A stretch of DNA of 64,000 nt from JADKAV01 sp037046735. Lineage in GTDB: Bacteria > Actinomycetota > Actinomycetes > S36-B12 > UBA10799. The notes below the pieces were generated by a model that saw nothing but the letters and a program-made list of their open reading frames with translations, had not been told where the DNA came from and made no database searches. Of the stretch, positions 18,281 to 28,127 are shown piece after piece (position 1 is the first letter of the stretch; each line of letters begins with the position of its first letter). Made by a program: the position numbers and the translations under genes. The stretch is from positions 62,001-126,000 of the forward strand of contig JBAOHC010000020.1 in NCBI GenBank assembly GCA_037046735.1. The letters run 5' to 3'.

Positions 18281-19315
18281 TTAGGTAGGCGGTAGGTCCC
18301 CCGAGGATCGGACAATCAAGCGCGTTGGTATGCGGATGTGCTCCCCGGGACCGGTGCGTCTACCCTCCTGCCGATCGAAAAGCAGTGTGGCTGCAGTCTG
18401 CCCCAATCGGTAGATGTCTTGCTCGACGACAGCCACTTGCGGGTCGAGAAGGTCCGAAAGGAGGAAGTCATCAAAGCCGAACAGCGCGATCTTGTGATGT
18501 AGATCCAGACTTCGTAGTGCCCGCACCGCCCCGATGGTGATGAGGTTCTGCGCCGTGAAGAGGGCGGTTGGCGGGCGCCGACTGAGCAGTAGGCCGCGCA
18601 CCACACGTTCGGCAATGTCCTCGGAGTACACGTCGGTGATCACCAGCTCCGGCGACCACGCCAGGCCGCCAGCAGCCAACGCCTCCCGGTACCCGAGCAG
18701 GCGATCCGATGCCGTGGAGATGCGCGTGTCGTTGCCGATGTAGGCGATCCTGCGATGACCAATGGCGATCAGGTGCTCCATCGCCTGTCGTGACCCGACG
18801 ACGTTCTCTGAGGACACTGTGTCGGCATCAATGCCGGCGGGGGCGCGATCGACGAAGACAACGGGGGTGCCGCGGTCGACCTCCCGGGCCAAATAGCTGT
18901 GGTTGCCCGCCGTGGGCACGATGATCAGGCCGTCCACATTGCGGGCCAGGAACGCCTGGGACAGTCGGCGCTCCCGGTCGTCGTCCTCGTCGATGCTGGC
19001 CGAGATGACCATCACGTCCCGTTGCCGGGCGGCATCCTCGATGGCTCGCAGCAGGGCCGCGCAGAACGGGTTGGCAACGTTCTTCAGAAGCAGCCCGATG
19101 GTCCGGGTCGTGGTGGATGATCGGCGCAGCGTGCTCGCCGTGAAGTTCGGCCGATAGCCGAGCTGGGCGGCCGCGGTGAGCACCTTGGTCTTCAGGGCAT
19201 CAGAGACCGCTGGTTCGTCATTCACCACCCGGCTGACGGTCTTGATGCTCACTCCGGCCAGTTTCGCGACGTCCCGCATGGTGGGACGAACACTCGCACT
19301 GTCCATCGTTGTCAC
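18281..19315 (-). CDS. LacI family transcriptional regulator
   Basis: 344 aa. The N-terminal helix-turn-helix TMRDVAKLAGVSIKTVSRVVND with hinge helix NFTASTLRR is followed by a periplasmic-binding-protein-like sensor domain (from TRTIGLLLKNVANPF). The start is GTG at 19315 with TACTCT 8 nt upstream, or ATG at 19306. It probably represses its own operon (AroE-like and repeat protein) and the divergent aldo/keto reductase through the palindrome at 19403-19416. The effector is unknown; a sugar, polyol or cyclitol is likely from the family. Confidence 0.9.
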   Translation of the reverse strand: MTTMDSASVRPTMRDVAKLAGVSIKTVSRVVNDEPAVSDALKTKVLTAAAQLGYRPNFTASTLRRSSTTTRTIGLLLKNVANPFCAALLRAIEDAARQRDVMVISASIDEDDDRERRLSQAFLARNVDGLIIVPTAGNHSYLAREVDRGTPVVFVDRAPAGIDADTVSSENVVGSRQAMEHLIAIGHRRIAYIGNDTRISTASDRLLGYREALAAGGLAWSPELVITDVYSEDIAERVVRGLLLSRRPPTALFTAQNLITIGAVRALRSLDLHHKIALFGFDDFLLSDLLDPQVAVVEQDIYRLGQTAATLLFDRQEGRRTGPGEHIRIPTRLIVRSSGDLPPT

Positions 19316-19402
19316 AGTGCCCGAGAGTAGCAGGGGACGATGAAGAACCCTGATCTCTTAGGCCAAGTGCGTGCATTACCTTGCGATCTCCTGCCACGAC
19401 GC

Positions 19403-19416
19403 TGATAACGTTGTCA
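19403..19416. promoter_or_regulatory. LacI-type operator
   Basis: TGATAACGTTGTCA is palindromic at 12 of 14 positions with the central AACGTT typical of LacI-family sites. It lies between the divergent LacI and aldo/keto reductase genes. Confidence 0.6.
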
Positions 19417-19537
19417 CTGGATCATCGGGAGGCTTCACTGCCGTCCGGATCGCCTGACACAAGTAGGTGTCCAACCTCCCGCCCGTGTCGAGCCCACCGC
19501 TTTGCTACTGCTGTTAGGCGGATAGTCGGCTTCGCCC

Positions 19538-20617
19538 ATGCATGCAACGACCCCCACCCGCGAAGATATGAACATGCCGATTCTCGATCAGTACACCCCT
19601 GACTCCGACCGTTACGACGGCCGCATGCCGCAGCGCCGGTGCGGCGACAGTGGCATCACCCTGCCGGAGGTCTCCTTGGGTTTCTGGCACAACTTCGGCG
19701 ACACCACCCCCCTGGCCACGCAGCGCGCCGTGATGCGGGCGGCCTTTGACGCTGGCGTCACCCACTTCGATCTGGCCAACAACTACGGACCGCCCTTCGG
19801 CAGTGCCGAGATCAACGTCGGGCGGATCCTGCGCGAGGACTTCGCATCAGTGCGCAACGAACTCATCATCTCCACGAAGGCCGGCTGGGACATGTGGCCC
19901 GGACCGTACGGATTCTGTGGAGCGCGCAAGTACCTGTTGGCTAGCCTCGACGACAGCCTGTCGCGCCTGGGTCTGGACTACGTCGACATCTTCTACAGTC
20001 ACCGTGCCGATCCGGACACCCCACTCGAGGAGACGATGGGTGCACTGGCGACCGCAGTTCAGCAGGGCAAGGCGCTGTACGCGGGGATTTCCTCCTACTC
20101 CCCCAGTCGCACCCGTCGAGCGGCCGCGATGCTGGCCGACATGGGAGTTCCCCTGCTGATCCACCAACCGTCGTACTCGATGCTCAACCGCTGGATCGAG
20201 GAGGAGTTGCTGGATACCCTCGACGACCTCGGGGTCGGCTGCATCGGCTTCTCTCCCCTCGCGCAGGGGATGCTGACCGAGCGCTACCTGGATGGCATCC
20301 CGGCCGGGTCGCGGGCCTCCCGCGACGAGTCCCTGGATCAGGCCTGGCTCACAGAGGCCTACGTCGATTCGGTGCGCGCGCTCAAGGAGATCGCCGCCCG
20401 CCGAAACCAGACTGTGGCACAGATGGCGGTGGCGTGGACCTTACGCGATCCTCGTGTCACCACCACCCTGATCGGCGCGAGCAGCGTCGAGCAGTTGCAC
20501 GAGAACCTCGCCGCGGTCGGCGACACCGCGTTCAGCGATGACGAACTAGCAGAGATCGATCAGTACGCCACAGACGCGCACATCAACCTGTGGGCCGAAC
20601 CTGCTCAGTTGCCGTGA
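19538..20617 (+). CDS. aldo/keto reductase, L-glyceraldehyde-3-phosphate reductase type
   Basis: 359 aa (ATG 19538; an ATG at 19568, MNMPILDQYTPDSDRY, is an equally plausible start). TIM-barrel AKR of the YghZ/Kv-beta-like group: RRCGDSGITLPEVSLGFWHNFG, catalytic Asp/Tyr in THFDLANNYGPPFGSAE, Lys in STKAGWDMWPGPYG, and His in YSHRADP. NADP-binding text includes FSPLAQGMLT and LIGASSVEQLHENL. E. coli YghZ reduces L-glyceraldehyde 3-phosphate. Here divergence from LacI/AroE-like genes suggests a carbonyl-reducing step in the same catabolic locus (inference). Confidence 0.9.
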   Translation: MHATTPTREDMNMPILDQYTPDSDRYDGRMPQRRCGDSGITLPEVSLGFWHNFGDTTPLATQRAVMRAAFDAGVTHFDLANNYGPPFGSAEINVGRILREDFASVRNELIISTKAGWDMWPGPYGFCGARKYLLASLDDSLSRLGLDYVDIFYSHRADPDTPLEETMGALATAVQQGKALYAGISSYSPSRTRRAAAMLADMGVPLLIHQPSYSMLNRWIEEELLDTLDDLGVGCIGFSPLAQGMLTERYLDGIPAGSRASRDESLDQAWLTEAYVDSVRALKEIAARRNQTVAQMAVAWTLRDPRVTTTLIGASSVEQLHENLAAVGDTAFSDDELAEIDQYATDAHINLWAEPAQLP

Positions 20618-20626
20618 TCACCGAGC

Positions 20627-21208
20627 CTAGATCTCGGTGATGACCTCGTCGACAGCCAACCGCGGGTTGCGCGGGAAGTGCGCATCGTCGCCTGGGTAGC
20701 CGACGTTGACCACTGCCAGGGCCTCATAACCAGCGGGCAACAACTGCTCGCTGATCGCCTCGCCGTTGATGCCGGTCATCGGGCCAGCGCCAAAGCCCAG
20801 CGCCCGGATCCCGAGGATCAGGTAACCGAACTGCAGGAAGGTGTTGCGGATCGCGAACTCCCGCCGGTTGGCTTCCTCGAGGAACAAGTTCCGCACCTGG
20901 GGCGCGTTCGGGAGCACGCGCGGCAAGTTGTCGTGGAAGTTGAGATCGGCGGCCACGATCAGTGTCAGCGGAGCGGTCTCGGTCTTGGCACGGTTACCCT
21001 CGGCGAGCAGCGGCAGCAACTGCGGTTTGGTCTGTTCGGTCACCGCGAACAGCCGCATCGGCTGGGCGTTGAATGCGGTCGGGGCGTGCTTCACCAGGTC
21101 GTACAGCCGCTCGGCCGTATCGTCGGGCAAGGGCATGGGGTCGAAGGTGTATGTCGTGTGGCCGTCGAAGACCAGATCCATGGCGACGGGATCGGCGTAG
21201 AGAGTCAT
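20627..21208 (-). CDS. RutE-like nitroreductase (malonic semialdehyde reductase family)
   Basis: 193 aa from the ATG at 21208, with AAAGGA 8 nt upstream. Nitroreductase fold: LVKHAPTAFNAQPMRLFAV near residue 45 binds FMN, and RNTFLQFGYLILGIRALGFGAGPMTG is a close match in layout to RutE/HadB proteins, which reduce malonic semialdehyde to 3-hydroxypropionate with NAD(P)H. Length agrees with RutE (about 196 aa). No other pyrimidine-catabolism gene is present, so the physiological substrate is open (quinone or nitro-compound reduction possible). A TTGA-nnnn-TCAA palindrome lies just upstream. Confidence 0.85.
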   Translation of the reverse strand: MTLYADPVAMDLVFDGHTTYTFDPMPLPDDTAERLYDLVKHAPTAFNAQPMRLFAVTEQTKPQLLPLLAEGNRAKTETAPLTLIVAADLNFHDNLPRVLPNAPQVRNLFLEEANRREFAIRNTFLQFGYLILGIRALGFGAGPMTGINGEAISEQLLPAGYEALAVVNVGYPGDDAHFPRNPRLAVDEVITEI

Positions 21209-21221
21209 CAGAAATCCTTTG

Positions 21222-21235
21222 GTTGAGGGTTCAAC
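21222..21235. promoter_or_regulatory. possible operator upstream of nitroreductase
   Basis: GTTGA-GGGT-TCAAC is a perfect 5-4-5 inverted repeat, 14 nt before the nitroreductase start. MarR-type regulators often bind TTGAnnnnTCAA sites. The binding protein is unknown. Confidence 0.4.
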
Positions 21236-21702
21236 TACATTAACCCGGTGACCCACGGCGGTATTCCCCCGTCGGCCCGAGCCTGAATCGCCGGCCGGTG
21301 GGGCCGGCGCCCGTGCCTGCTTGACAGACGCAGCGTGCCGATGAGGGATTTCGCGCGCCGACCTCATCCCTTTCGCTGGCGTCTGTCCGTGCAACCCTTG
21401 GCAGCCCACCGACCAACTGTTGGGAGTGTGGCCAAGGCGCGGTGCGCGATGCCCCATTTCGCTCGGCGGTTATCCGCCTGGACCGCCGGGCGGCGCGCTG
21501 GGTCTGGCTGTCGCAAGCCGAACATGTCAGCAGGACACACGTTAAGTCCCCGCCACTGACAAACTTCCGTGTCGCGCGGCGGTCAGGCGCCCGTGGGAGC
21601 GGGCCTCAACCGATTCAAACAACAGCGTGGGTGTCACACTCTACGACAAGGACGCCCGCAACCATCCTGCCTCGCAGCGTTCGTCTGGCCATGACAAACG
21701 CC
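21236..21702. other. 467-bp intergenic region
   Basis: No gene recognised; open frames here lack coding character. It contains small inverted repeats, e.g. GATGAGG...CCTCATC around 21342-21370, but no convincing terminator or RNA. Confidence 0.4.
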
Positions 21703-22191
21703 CTAGAAGTCGCCAGCCCCCGAGCGCAATTCGCGCAAATCGTCGACCAAACCGACCGGGTCAGCCAAGCCGAGGTCGCCGAACACCGAATCGTTGAGAG
21801 CCGACGTGGCAGCCAGCGCGACCCGGCGGCCTTCGGGCGTGATTTCGATCAGCGTCGCGCGACGGTCACTGGGGTGGGGTTTGCGCACCACGAGCTGCGC
21901 AACCTCAAGGCGGTCCACCGCGTTCGTGACGCTCGTCGGGTGGACCTGCAGGCGCTGCCCGATGACGCGCATCGGCAGGCGGCCCTGCCGACTGAAAAGC
22001 AACAGCATCAGCACCTCGTAGCGGGCGAAGGTGATGTCAAAACCCTTGAGCACAGCCTCGACCCGGCTGAGCACGATCTGCTGGGCACGCATCAAGGAGG
22101 TCACAGCAGCCATCCCCTCGGCAGCATCGGCCCAGCCATGCTCGACCCAGTGCTGCCGCGCCTGGGCGACGGGATCTCGAGACAGCGGCAT
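21703..22191 (-). CDS. MarR family transcriptional regulator
   Basis: 162 aa. Winged helix: LTFAR-like FDITFARYEVLMLLLF, then LPMRVIGQRLQVHPTSVTNAVDRLE (recognition helix) and the wing VRKPHPSDRRATLIEITPEGR. TAGGCT at 22198-22203 lies 6 nt before the ATG, so the message is probably leaderless. Divergent from icmF with 58 bp between starts. The inverted repeat at 22222-22245 overlaps the icmF -10 and the MarR upstream region, so MarR probably represses both. The ligand is perhaps an acyl-CoA or aromatic acid (inference from the neighbour). Confidence 0.9.
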   Translation of the reverse strand: MPLSRDPVAQARQHWVEHGWADAAEGMAAVTSLMRAQQIVLSRVEAVLKGFDITFARYEVLMLLLFSRQGRLPMRVIGQRLQVHPTSVTNAVDRLEVAQLVVRKPHPSDRRATLIEITPEGRRVALAATSALNDSVFGDLGLADPVGLVDDLRELRSGAGDF

Positions 22192-22197
22192 GGCAGC

Positions 22198-22249
22198 AGC
22201 CTAGCAAAATCGATTGACGCCAGATAGTTGGACTTCCTACTATCTAGGT
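22198..22249. promoter_or_regulatory. divergent marR-icmF promoters with MarR-type operator
   Basis: For icmF: TTGACG (22214-22219), an 18-nt spacer and TACTAT (22238-22243), with the ATG 6 nt later. For marR on the minus strand: TAGGCT (22198-22203) 6 nt before its ATG. AGATAGT (22222-22228) and ACTATCT (22239-22245) form a perfect 7-bp inverted repeat with a 10-nt spacer that covers the icmF -10. Confidence 0.6.
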
Positions 22250-25200
22250 ATGCACGTGCCCGAACACCCCGTCCGTTTCGTCACCGCCGCATCCCTGTTC
22301 GACGGTCACGATGCGGCCATCAACATCATGCGCCGCATCCTGCAGGCCCAGGGCGCCGAGGTGATCCACCTCGGCCACGACCGCAGCGTCGAGGACGTGG
22401 TCACCGCGGCCATCCAGGAGGACGTGCAGGGGGTGGCGATCTCGTCCTACCAGGGCGGGCACATCGAGTACTTCGGCTACCTGCGCGCGCGACTCGATGA
22501 GGCCGGCGTTGGGCACGTCAAGGTGTACGGCGGCGGGGGCGGGGTCATCGTTCCCGCGGAGATCGCGGCCTTGGCCCGGTTGGGCGTGCGCATCTTCAGC
22601 CCGCAGGACGGCCAACGACTGGGCCTGCCCGGCATGATCAACGAACTCATCGCCGACTGTGACGTGGCACTCACCGACCCGCCTGACCTCGCGGCCCTGC
22701 AGACCGGATCCAGCCGGGACTTGGCCCGCGCCATCACCCTGATCGAGAACGGGACGCCAGTGGGACCTGCCCACCCGCGACGTGCCCGTGTTGGGGATCA
22801 CCGGCACGGGCGGGTCAGGGAAGTCGAGCCTGACCGACGAGATCGTGCGCCGGTTGCGCCGCGACAGCGAGGACAAGATCCGCGTGGCGGTACTCGCCAT
22901 CGATCCCACCAGGCGACGTGGGGGCGGTGCTCTGCTCGGAGATCGGATCCGCATGAACACCATCGATCCTGACGTGGTGTTCTTCCGCTCGATGGCCACC
23001 CGCGGCGCGCCTTCGGTCCCGCACTGCCTGGACCACGCGGTGTCTGCGTGCAAGGCGGCCGGCTACGACCTGGTGATCGTGGAAACGCCCGGCATTGGCC
23101 AAGGTGACGCGGGCGTGGTGAATCACGTCGACGTGGCCCTTTACGAGATGACGCCCGAGTTCGGCGCCCCCTCTCAGCTGGAGAAGATCGACATGCTCGA
23201 CTTCGCCGACGCCATCGCCATCAACAAGTTCGAACGCCGAGGCGCGCAGGACGCCCGCCGCGACGTGGCACGCCAGGTGCTGCGCAACCGGGCCGAGTTC
23301 GGGGCTTCCTGGGAGGACATGCCGGTCTTCGGAACCAGCGCCGCCCGCTTCGACGACGACGGGGTCACTGCCCTCTACCAGTACCTCAAGGAACTACTCA
23401 CCGAGCACGGCCTACCGGAGTTCGAATCCCGGCTACCCACGGTCGCCACCAAGACCTCGACCGACGTGGCCAGCGTGCTGCCGCGGGGACGGGAACGCTA
23501 CCTGGCCGAGATCGCCGAGCGGGTGCGGGGCTACCGCGTTCGGACCGCCGAGCAGGTCGAAGCGGTCCGTGACTGGGACCACGTGCGGCACACCAACGCC
23601 CTCGTTGGCACTCTGAACGACCTCGAGGCCGACAAGGCCGCCATGATCGACCCGGACGTGCGGGCCGCGCTGGACAGCTGGCCGAGCACGCGGCAGGCCT
23701 ACAGCGGCCAAGAACTCGTCTACACCGTGCGGGGTCGCGAGATCCACACGCCGCTCACCCGGGAGACCCTGTCCGGATCGCTGGTACGCCGCGTCGCCCT
23801 GCCGCCCGACGACGAACCCGGTGCCGTCGTACGGTTCCTGCGCAGCGAGAACCTGCCCGGCTACTTTCCCTTCACCGCCGGGGTCTTCCCGGTCAAACGA
23901 TCGGGCGAGGCGCCCGCCCGGATGTTCGCCGGCGAGGGCGATCCGGCGCGCACGAACCGGCGTTTCCATCTCCTGTCCGAAGGCCAGCCAGCCACCCGTC
24001 TGTCGACCGCCTTCGACTCGGTGACGCTCTACGGTCGCGATCCCTCACCACGCCTGGACGTCTACGGCAAGGTCGGCACATCGGGCGTTTCCGTGGCCAC
24101 CATCGAGGACATGCGTGATCTGTACGCCGGCTTCGATCTCTGCTCCCCCACCACATCGGTGTCCATGACCATCAACGGTCCGGCACCGGCGATCCTGGCG
24201 ATGTTCCTCAACGTCGCCATCGATCAGCAGGTGGCAGCCCACCCCGACGAGGATCCTGAGAGCGTGCGCGCGCGCACCCTGGCGAGTGTGCGCGGCACCG
24301 TGCAGGCGGACATCCTCAAGGAGGATCAGGGCCAGAACACCTGCATCTTCTCCACCGAGTTCGCCCTGCGGGCGATGGCCGACATGCAGCAGTGGTTCAT
24401 CGACCAGGACGTGCGCAACTTCTACTCAGTGTCGATCAGCGGGTACCACATCGCTGAGGCGGGCGCCAACCCGATCAGCCAGTTGGCGTTCACACTGGCC
24501 AACGGTTTCACGTACGTCGAGGCCTACCGGGCCCGCGGTATGGAGGTCGACGATTTCGCCCCGAACCTGTCCTTCTTCTTCTCCAACGGAATGGATGCGG
24601 AGTACACGGTGCTGGGCCGGGTGGCCCGGCGCATCTGGGCGATCGCCATGCGGGATCTGTATGGCGCCGACGAGCGTGCCCAGAAGCTCAAGTACCACGT
24701 GCAGACGTCGGGGCGCTCCCTGCATGCCCAGGAGATGTCGTTCAACGACATCCGGACGACACTGCAGGCGCTGTGCGCCCTCTATGACAACGCCAACTCG
24801 CTGCACACCAATGCCTTCGACGAGGCCATCACCACGCCGACCGCCGACTCGGTGCGCCGTGCGCTGGCGATCCAGATGATCATCGATCAGGAGTGGGGCC
24901 TGTCGATGAACGAGAACCCGTTGCAGGGCTCCTACATCGTGAACGAACTCACCGATCTGGTGGAGGAGGCCGTGATGGCCGAGTTCGTCCGGCTCGCCGA
25001 CCGCGGCGGGGTGCTCGGCGCGATGGAAACCGGCTACCAGCGCGGCAAGATCCAGGACGAGTCGATGCTCTACGAGCACCGCAAACACGACGGGTCCCTG
25101 CCCATCATCGGCGTGAACACGTTCGTCGCCGACAGCCCTGAGCCGATCGCCGATCTGGAGCTGGCACGCGGGACCGAGGCTGAGAAGCAATCCCAGTTGC

Positions 25201-25388
25201 AGCGCCTAGCTGACTTCCACGCTCGCCACCGGGAGCAGGCGCCCGCAGCGCTGGTCGCTCTGAAGCAGGCCGCGACCGACGGCGGGAACGTGTTCGCCGC
25301 CCTGATGGAAGCGGTGCGTCATTGCTCACTGGGCCAGATCAGCGAGGCATTCTTCGAGGCGGGCGGGCAGTACCGGCGCAACGTCTGA
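22250..25388 (+). CDS. icmF: fused isobutyryl-CoA mutase IcmF (one frameshift)
   Basis: Coenzyme-B12-dependent interconversion of isobutyryl- and n-butyryl-CoA. The N-terminal B12 domain (LFDGHDAAINIMRR with the His ligand, VYGGGGGVIVPAE) is read from the ATG at 22250. The MeaI-type G-protein (GITGTGGSGKSS, VETPGIGQGD) and the mutase barrel (QTSGRSLHAQEM) lie in another frame, open from about 22743 to 25388. One base change of frame near 22755-22762 would join ...ENGTP to WDLPTRDVPVLG and give about 1045 aa, the normal IcmF size. If the break is real, translation could restart at GTG 22782, but no ribosome binding site is seen. Leaderless start; MarR-type operator over the promoter. Confidence 0.9.
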
Positions 25389-25392
25389 CCGT

Positions 25393-25463
25393 GCGTTTAC
25401 GCCACTTGGTTCACCTCGCGCTACGAGCGTCCTAGCGGAAAGTGAACCAACGTGCGCAAACGG
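25393..25463. terminator. large inverted repeat between convergent icmF and aldehyde dehydrogenase genes
   Basis: A ~22-bp imperfect stem (25393-25414 with 25442-25463) includes the perfect arms TTGGTTCAC/GTGAACCAA, and the loop is 27 nt. Its position between two convergent stops suggests a bidirectional terminator. Confidence 0.55.
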
Positions 25464-25470
25464 GGCGAAA

Positions 25471-26904
25471 CTACAGGTCCACGGCGAAGTACTGCGTCTC
25501 GAGGAACTCGTGGATGCCCGCGAAGCCCCCTTCGCGGCCCAGGCCCGACTCCTTCATCCCGCCGAATGGGGCCGCCGGGTCACTGGCGATGCCCCGGTTC
25601 ACCGACACCATCCCGGACTCCATCTGCCGGGCCACTCGCACGCCGGTACCGGGGTCGGCGGCATACACATACGAGATCAGCCCGAACTCGGTGTCGTTGG
25701 CCATCCGCACGGCCTCCTCGGTGCTGGACACCGCCACGATGGGCGCCACCGGGCCGAAGATCTCGTTGCGCGTCAGCGTCGACCCGTGCTCCACGTTGCG
25801 CACGACGGCGGGCGCCACGAACGCACCGGTGCTCGGCGCCTGCTGAGCGGAGATGATCTCCACCCCCTCGCCAGCAGCCTCATCCAGCAACGCGACGATC
25901 TTGTCCCGTTCGCGATTCGAGACCATCGCCCCAAGGTCGGTGGCCTCATCGATCCCCGGCCCCATCTTCAGGCCAGCGAACGCCTCCTGCAGCCCGGCGC
26001 TGAACGGCTCCACCAGGGAATCGTGGACGTAGAAGCGATTGGCCGCGGTGCACGCCGATCCACCATTGCGCATCTTCGCGATCATCGCGCCGGCCACCGC
26101 GGCCTGCACATCGGCGCCCTCGAGCACGAGGAACGGCGCGTTGCCGCCAAGTTCCATACTGGACGGCAGCACTCGCTCAGCGGTCTGCTTGAGCAGCATC
26201 TTGCCGACGTATGTCGACCCCGTGAAGGACAGCGTCGCCACGCGGGGGTCGGCCAGGATGGCACTGGAAACCTCCGCGGTCCGGGTCGTGGTGATGACGT
26301 TCACGACCCCGTCCGGCACACCGGCGCGGGCCAGGACATCGGCGATCCACAGCGCGGTCAGCGGCGTCTCGTGCGGGGGCTTGAGCACACAGGTGCACCC
26401 CGCGGCCAGCGCCGGGGCGATCTTGCGCGTTGCCATCGCCGCCGGGAAGTTCCAGGGCGTGATCATGAAAGCCACACCGATCGGCCGGTGGTCGGTGATG
26501 ATGGTCTTGTCACGAGCGGGGGCGTAACGGAAGCCACCCTCGATCCGGGATGCCTCCTCGGAGAACCAGCGGAAGAACTCCGCGGCGTAGATCGTCTCCC
26601 CCATGGCGTCGCGCCAGGCTTTGCCGTTCTCCAAGTGCGATCAGCCGTGCGCACACTTCGGCCTCAGCCGTCATGATCTCCCACGCCTTGCGCAGGACCT
26701 CTGCGCGCTGCCGGGCCGGGGTTACCGACCAGGTCTGGAAAGCGTCGTGCGCGGCGTGACCGCCTCGAGCCCCTCCTGCACGCCGGCGTCGGACACCTCG
26801 GCGAGCACCCCGTAGTCCGACGGATCGATCACCTCAAAACTGGCCGGAGTGCGCAGCCACTGTCCTGCGATGAACAGACTGGTCGGTGCCGCAGTTTCGG
26901 TCAT
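25471..26904 (-). pseudogene. succinate-semialdehyde-type aldehyde dehydrogenase, two compensating frameshifts
   Basis: The 3' 387 codons encode an NAD(P)-dependent ALDH: FMITPWNFPAAMATRK, LSFTGSTYVGKMLL, catalytic Glu in MELGGNAPFLV and Cys in GGSACTAANRFYV, and a GGMKESGLGREGG tail. The layout is that of GabD/YneI-like dehydrogenases. The N-terminus MTETAAPTSLFIAGQW starts at 26904 in the same frame. Between ~26755 and ~26633 about 40 codons (AAHDAFQTW...VLRKAWEIMTAEAEV) are in another frame. A missing base near 26755 and an extra base near 26633 would repair it. As given, translation stops early. The gene is 34 bp upstream of the next LacI gene's stop. Likely substrate succinic or methylmalonic semialdehyde (inference). 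Confidence 0.8.
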
Positions 26905-26938
26905 GATCCACCTCATTGAATGTCGATTACGCTCGAAT

Positions 26939-27964
26939 CTACCGCTTTTCCCGAGCGGTTTCGAAGGCAGTTGAGGAACGCACCACCAAGCGGGTATGCA
27001 CCAGTTCCCGGCCGGGCGCAGTCTGCGAACGCCCGTCAGCGAGCGCCTGCAGCACCGCCCGGACCGCGATCTCGCCGCGCTGGGCGACCGGCTGGGCCAT
27101 CGTGGTGAGATCGAGCACCTCAGCCAGCTCGTGGTCATCGAAGCCGACGATGCTGATGTCGTCGGGGACCCTGACCCCCATGCGTCGCATCGTCTGCATG
27201 GCACCGGCCGCCATCTCGTCAGACTGCGCGAATACCGCCGTCGGAGGTGTCGGCAGCGACAATAGCTCGGCCATCGCACTGGAGCCGCCGCGCACCGTGT
27301 ACTCGCCGTCCACGTCGTACTCGATGGGGACCGGAAGTCCCGAATCGGCCATCGCCTGCCGGAATCCGCGCTGCCGCTGGCGGGGAGCTGTGAAACGGCC
27401 CGCGAACGACGAACCACCACCGATCATGGCTATGCGGGTGTGTCCTAGGTTGATCAGGTGATGGGTGGCGGTCTGGGCTGCCCCCTCGTTGTCGATGCCG
27501 ACGCTGAACGTGTCGGCCAGCGGATCACCGACCGACGCGATCGGCACACCGAGTCCTCGCAGCGAATCCTGCTGGTCGGCACTCAGACCCAACGTCAGAA
27601 TGATGACGGCGTCCACACGACGACGCAGCGGCATACGCGTGAAGAAGTCCTCCTGCGAACGCTCGTCCGGCACAGCGAACAGCAGCAGATCCAGACCCTC
27701 GCGGTGCAGTACCCGTTCAATGCCGGTCAGCACCTCGCCGAAGAACCAGGTCCCGATGTAGGGGGCGACGACGGCGATCGAATTGGTGCGGCCGCTGGCC
27801 AGGCGCGAGGCGACCGGCGCCACGACATAGTCCAACTCCTCTGCCACTTCGAGCACCCGCCGCCGGGTTGCTCCTGACACGTTGGGAAGGTTGCGCAATG
27901 CCCGGCTGACCGTGGCTGTCGACACACCCGCCCGCGCGGCCACGTCCTGGATCCTCACTCCCAC
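26939..27964 (-). CDS. LacI family regulator of amylosucrase
   Basis: About 341 aa from the GTG at 27964, preceded by AAAGGGG. Starting at the TTG 27985 would put the coding region into its own operator. The HTH VRIQDVAARAGVSTATVSRALR and hinge VASRLASGRT are followed by a sugar-binding-type sensor (TNSIAVVAPYIGTWFFGEVL to DDISIVGFDDHELAEVLDLTTM). Divergent from the amylosucrase gene. Two LacI/CcpA-like operators lie in the 163-bp gap, so it very likely represses amylosucrase and itself in response to sucrose or a related sugar. Confidence 0.9.
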   Translation of the reverse strand: MGVRIQDVAARAGVSTATVSRALRNLPNVSGATRRRVLEVAEELDYVVAPVASRLASGRTNSIAVVAPYIGTWFFGEVLTGIERVLHREGLDLLLFAVPDERSQEDFFTRMPLRRRVDAVIILTLGLSADQQDSLRGLGVPIASVGDPLADTFSVGIDNEGAAQTATHHLINLGHTRIAMIGGGSSFAGRFTAPRQRQRGFRQAMADSGLPVPIEYDVDGEYTVRGGSSAMAELLSLPTPPTAVFAQSDEMAAGAMQTMRRMGVRVPDDISIVGFDDHELAEVLDLTTMAQPVAQRGEIAVRAVLQALADGRSQTAPGRELVHTRLVVRSSTAFETAREKR

Positions 27965-27980
27965 CGAAATGTCCCCTTTC

Positions 27981-27994
27981 TGCAAACGCTTACA
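27981..27994. promoter_or_regulatory. LacI-type operator O1
   Basis: TGCAAACGCTTACA fits the TGnAAnCGnTnnCA pattern of LacI/CcpA-family operators at every fixed position. It lies 17 nt before the LacI start. Confidence 0.65.
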
Positions 27995-28058
27995 TTACAA
28001 ACTATCCCTTGTAGGCAAAGAAATTGAGCCGCATACTCAAGTTGACCGCCATAAATGC

Positions 28059-28072
28059 CGTAAGTGTTTACA
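28059..28072. promoter_or_regulatory. LacI-type operator O2
   Basis: On the minus strand TGTAAACACTTACG is a near match to O1 (one core mismatch). It lies 78 bp from O1 and 56 bp before the amylosucrase start; paired sites could allow looping. Confidence 0.5.
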
Positions 28073-28127
28073 TGTCATACTTTAACTACCACGACTGCTG
28101 ACAATTTGCTGACAAGGAATGCCTGCC

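Noticed and set aside
22214..22249. GTG/TTG starts of the IcmF frame upstream of 22250
   Set aside because: They lie inside the -35/-10 promoter; the homologous N-terminus begins at the ATG at 22250.
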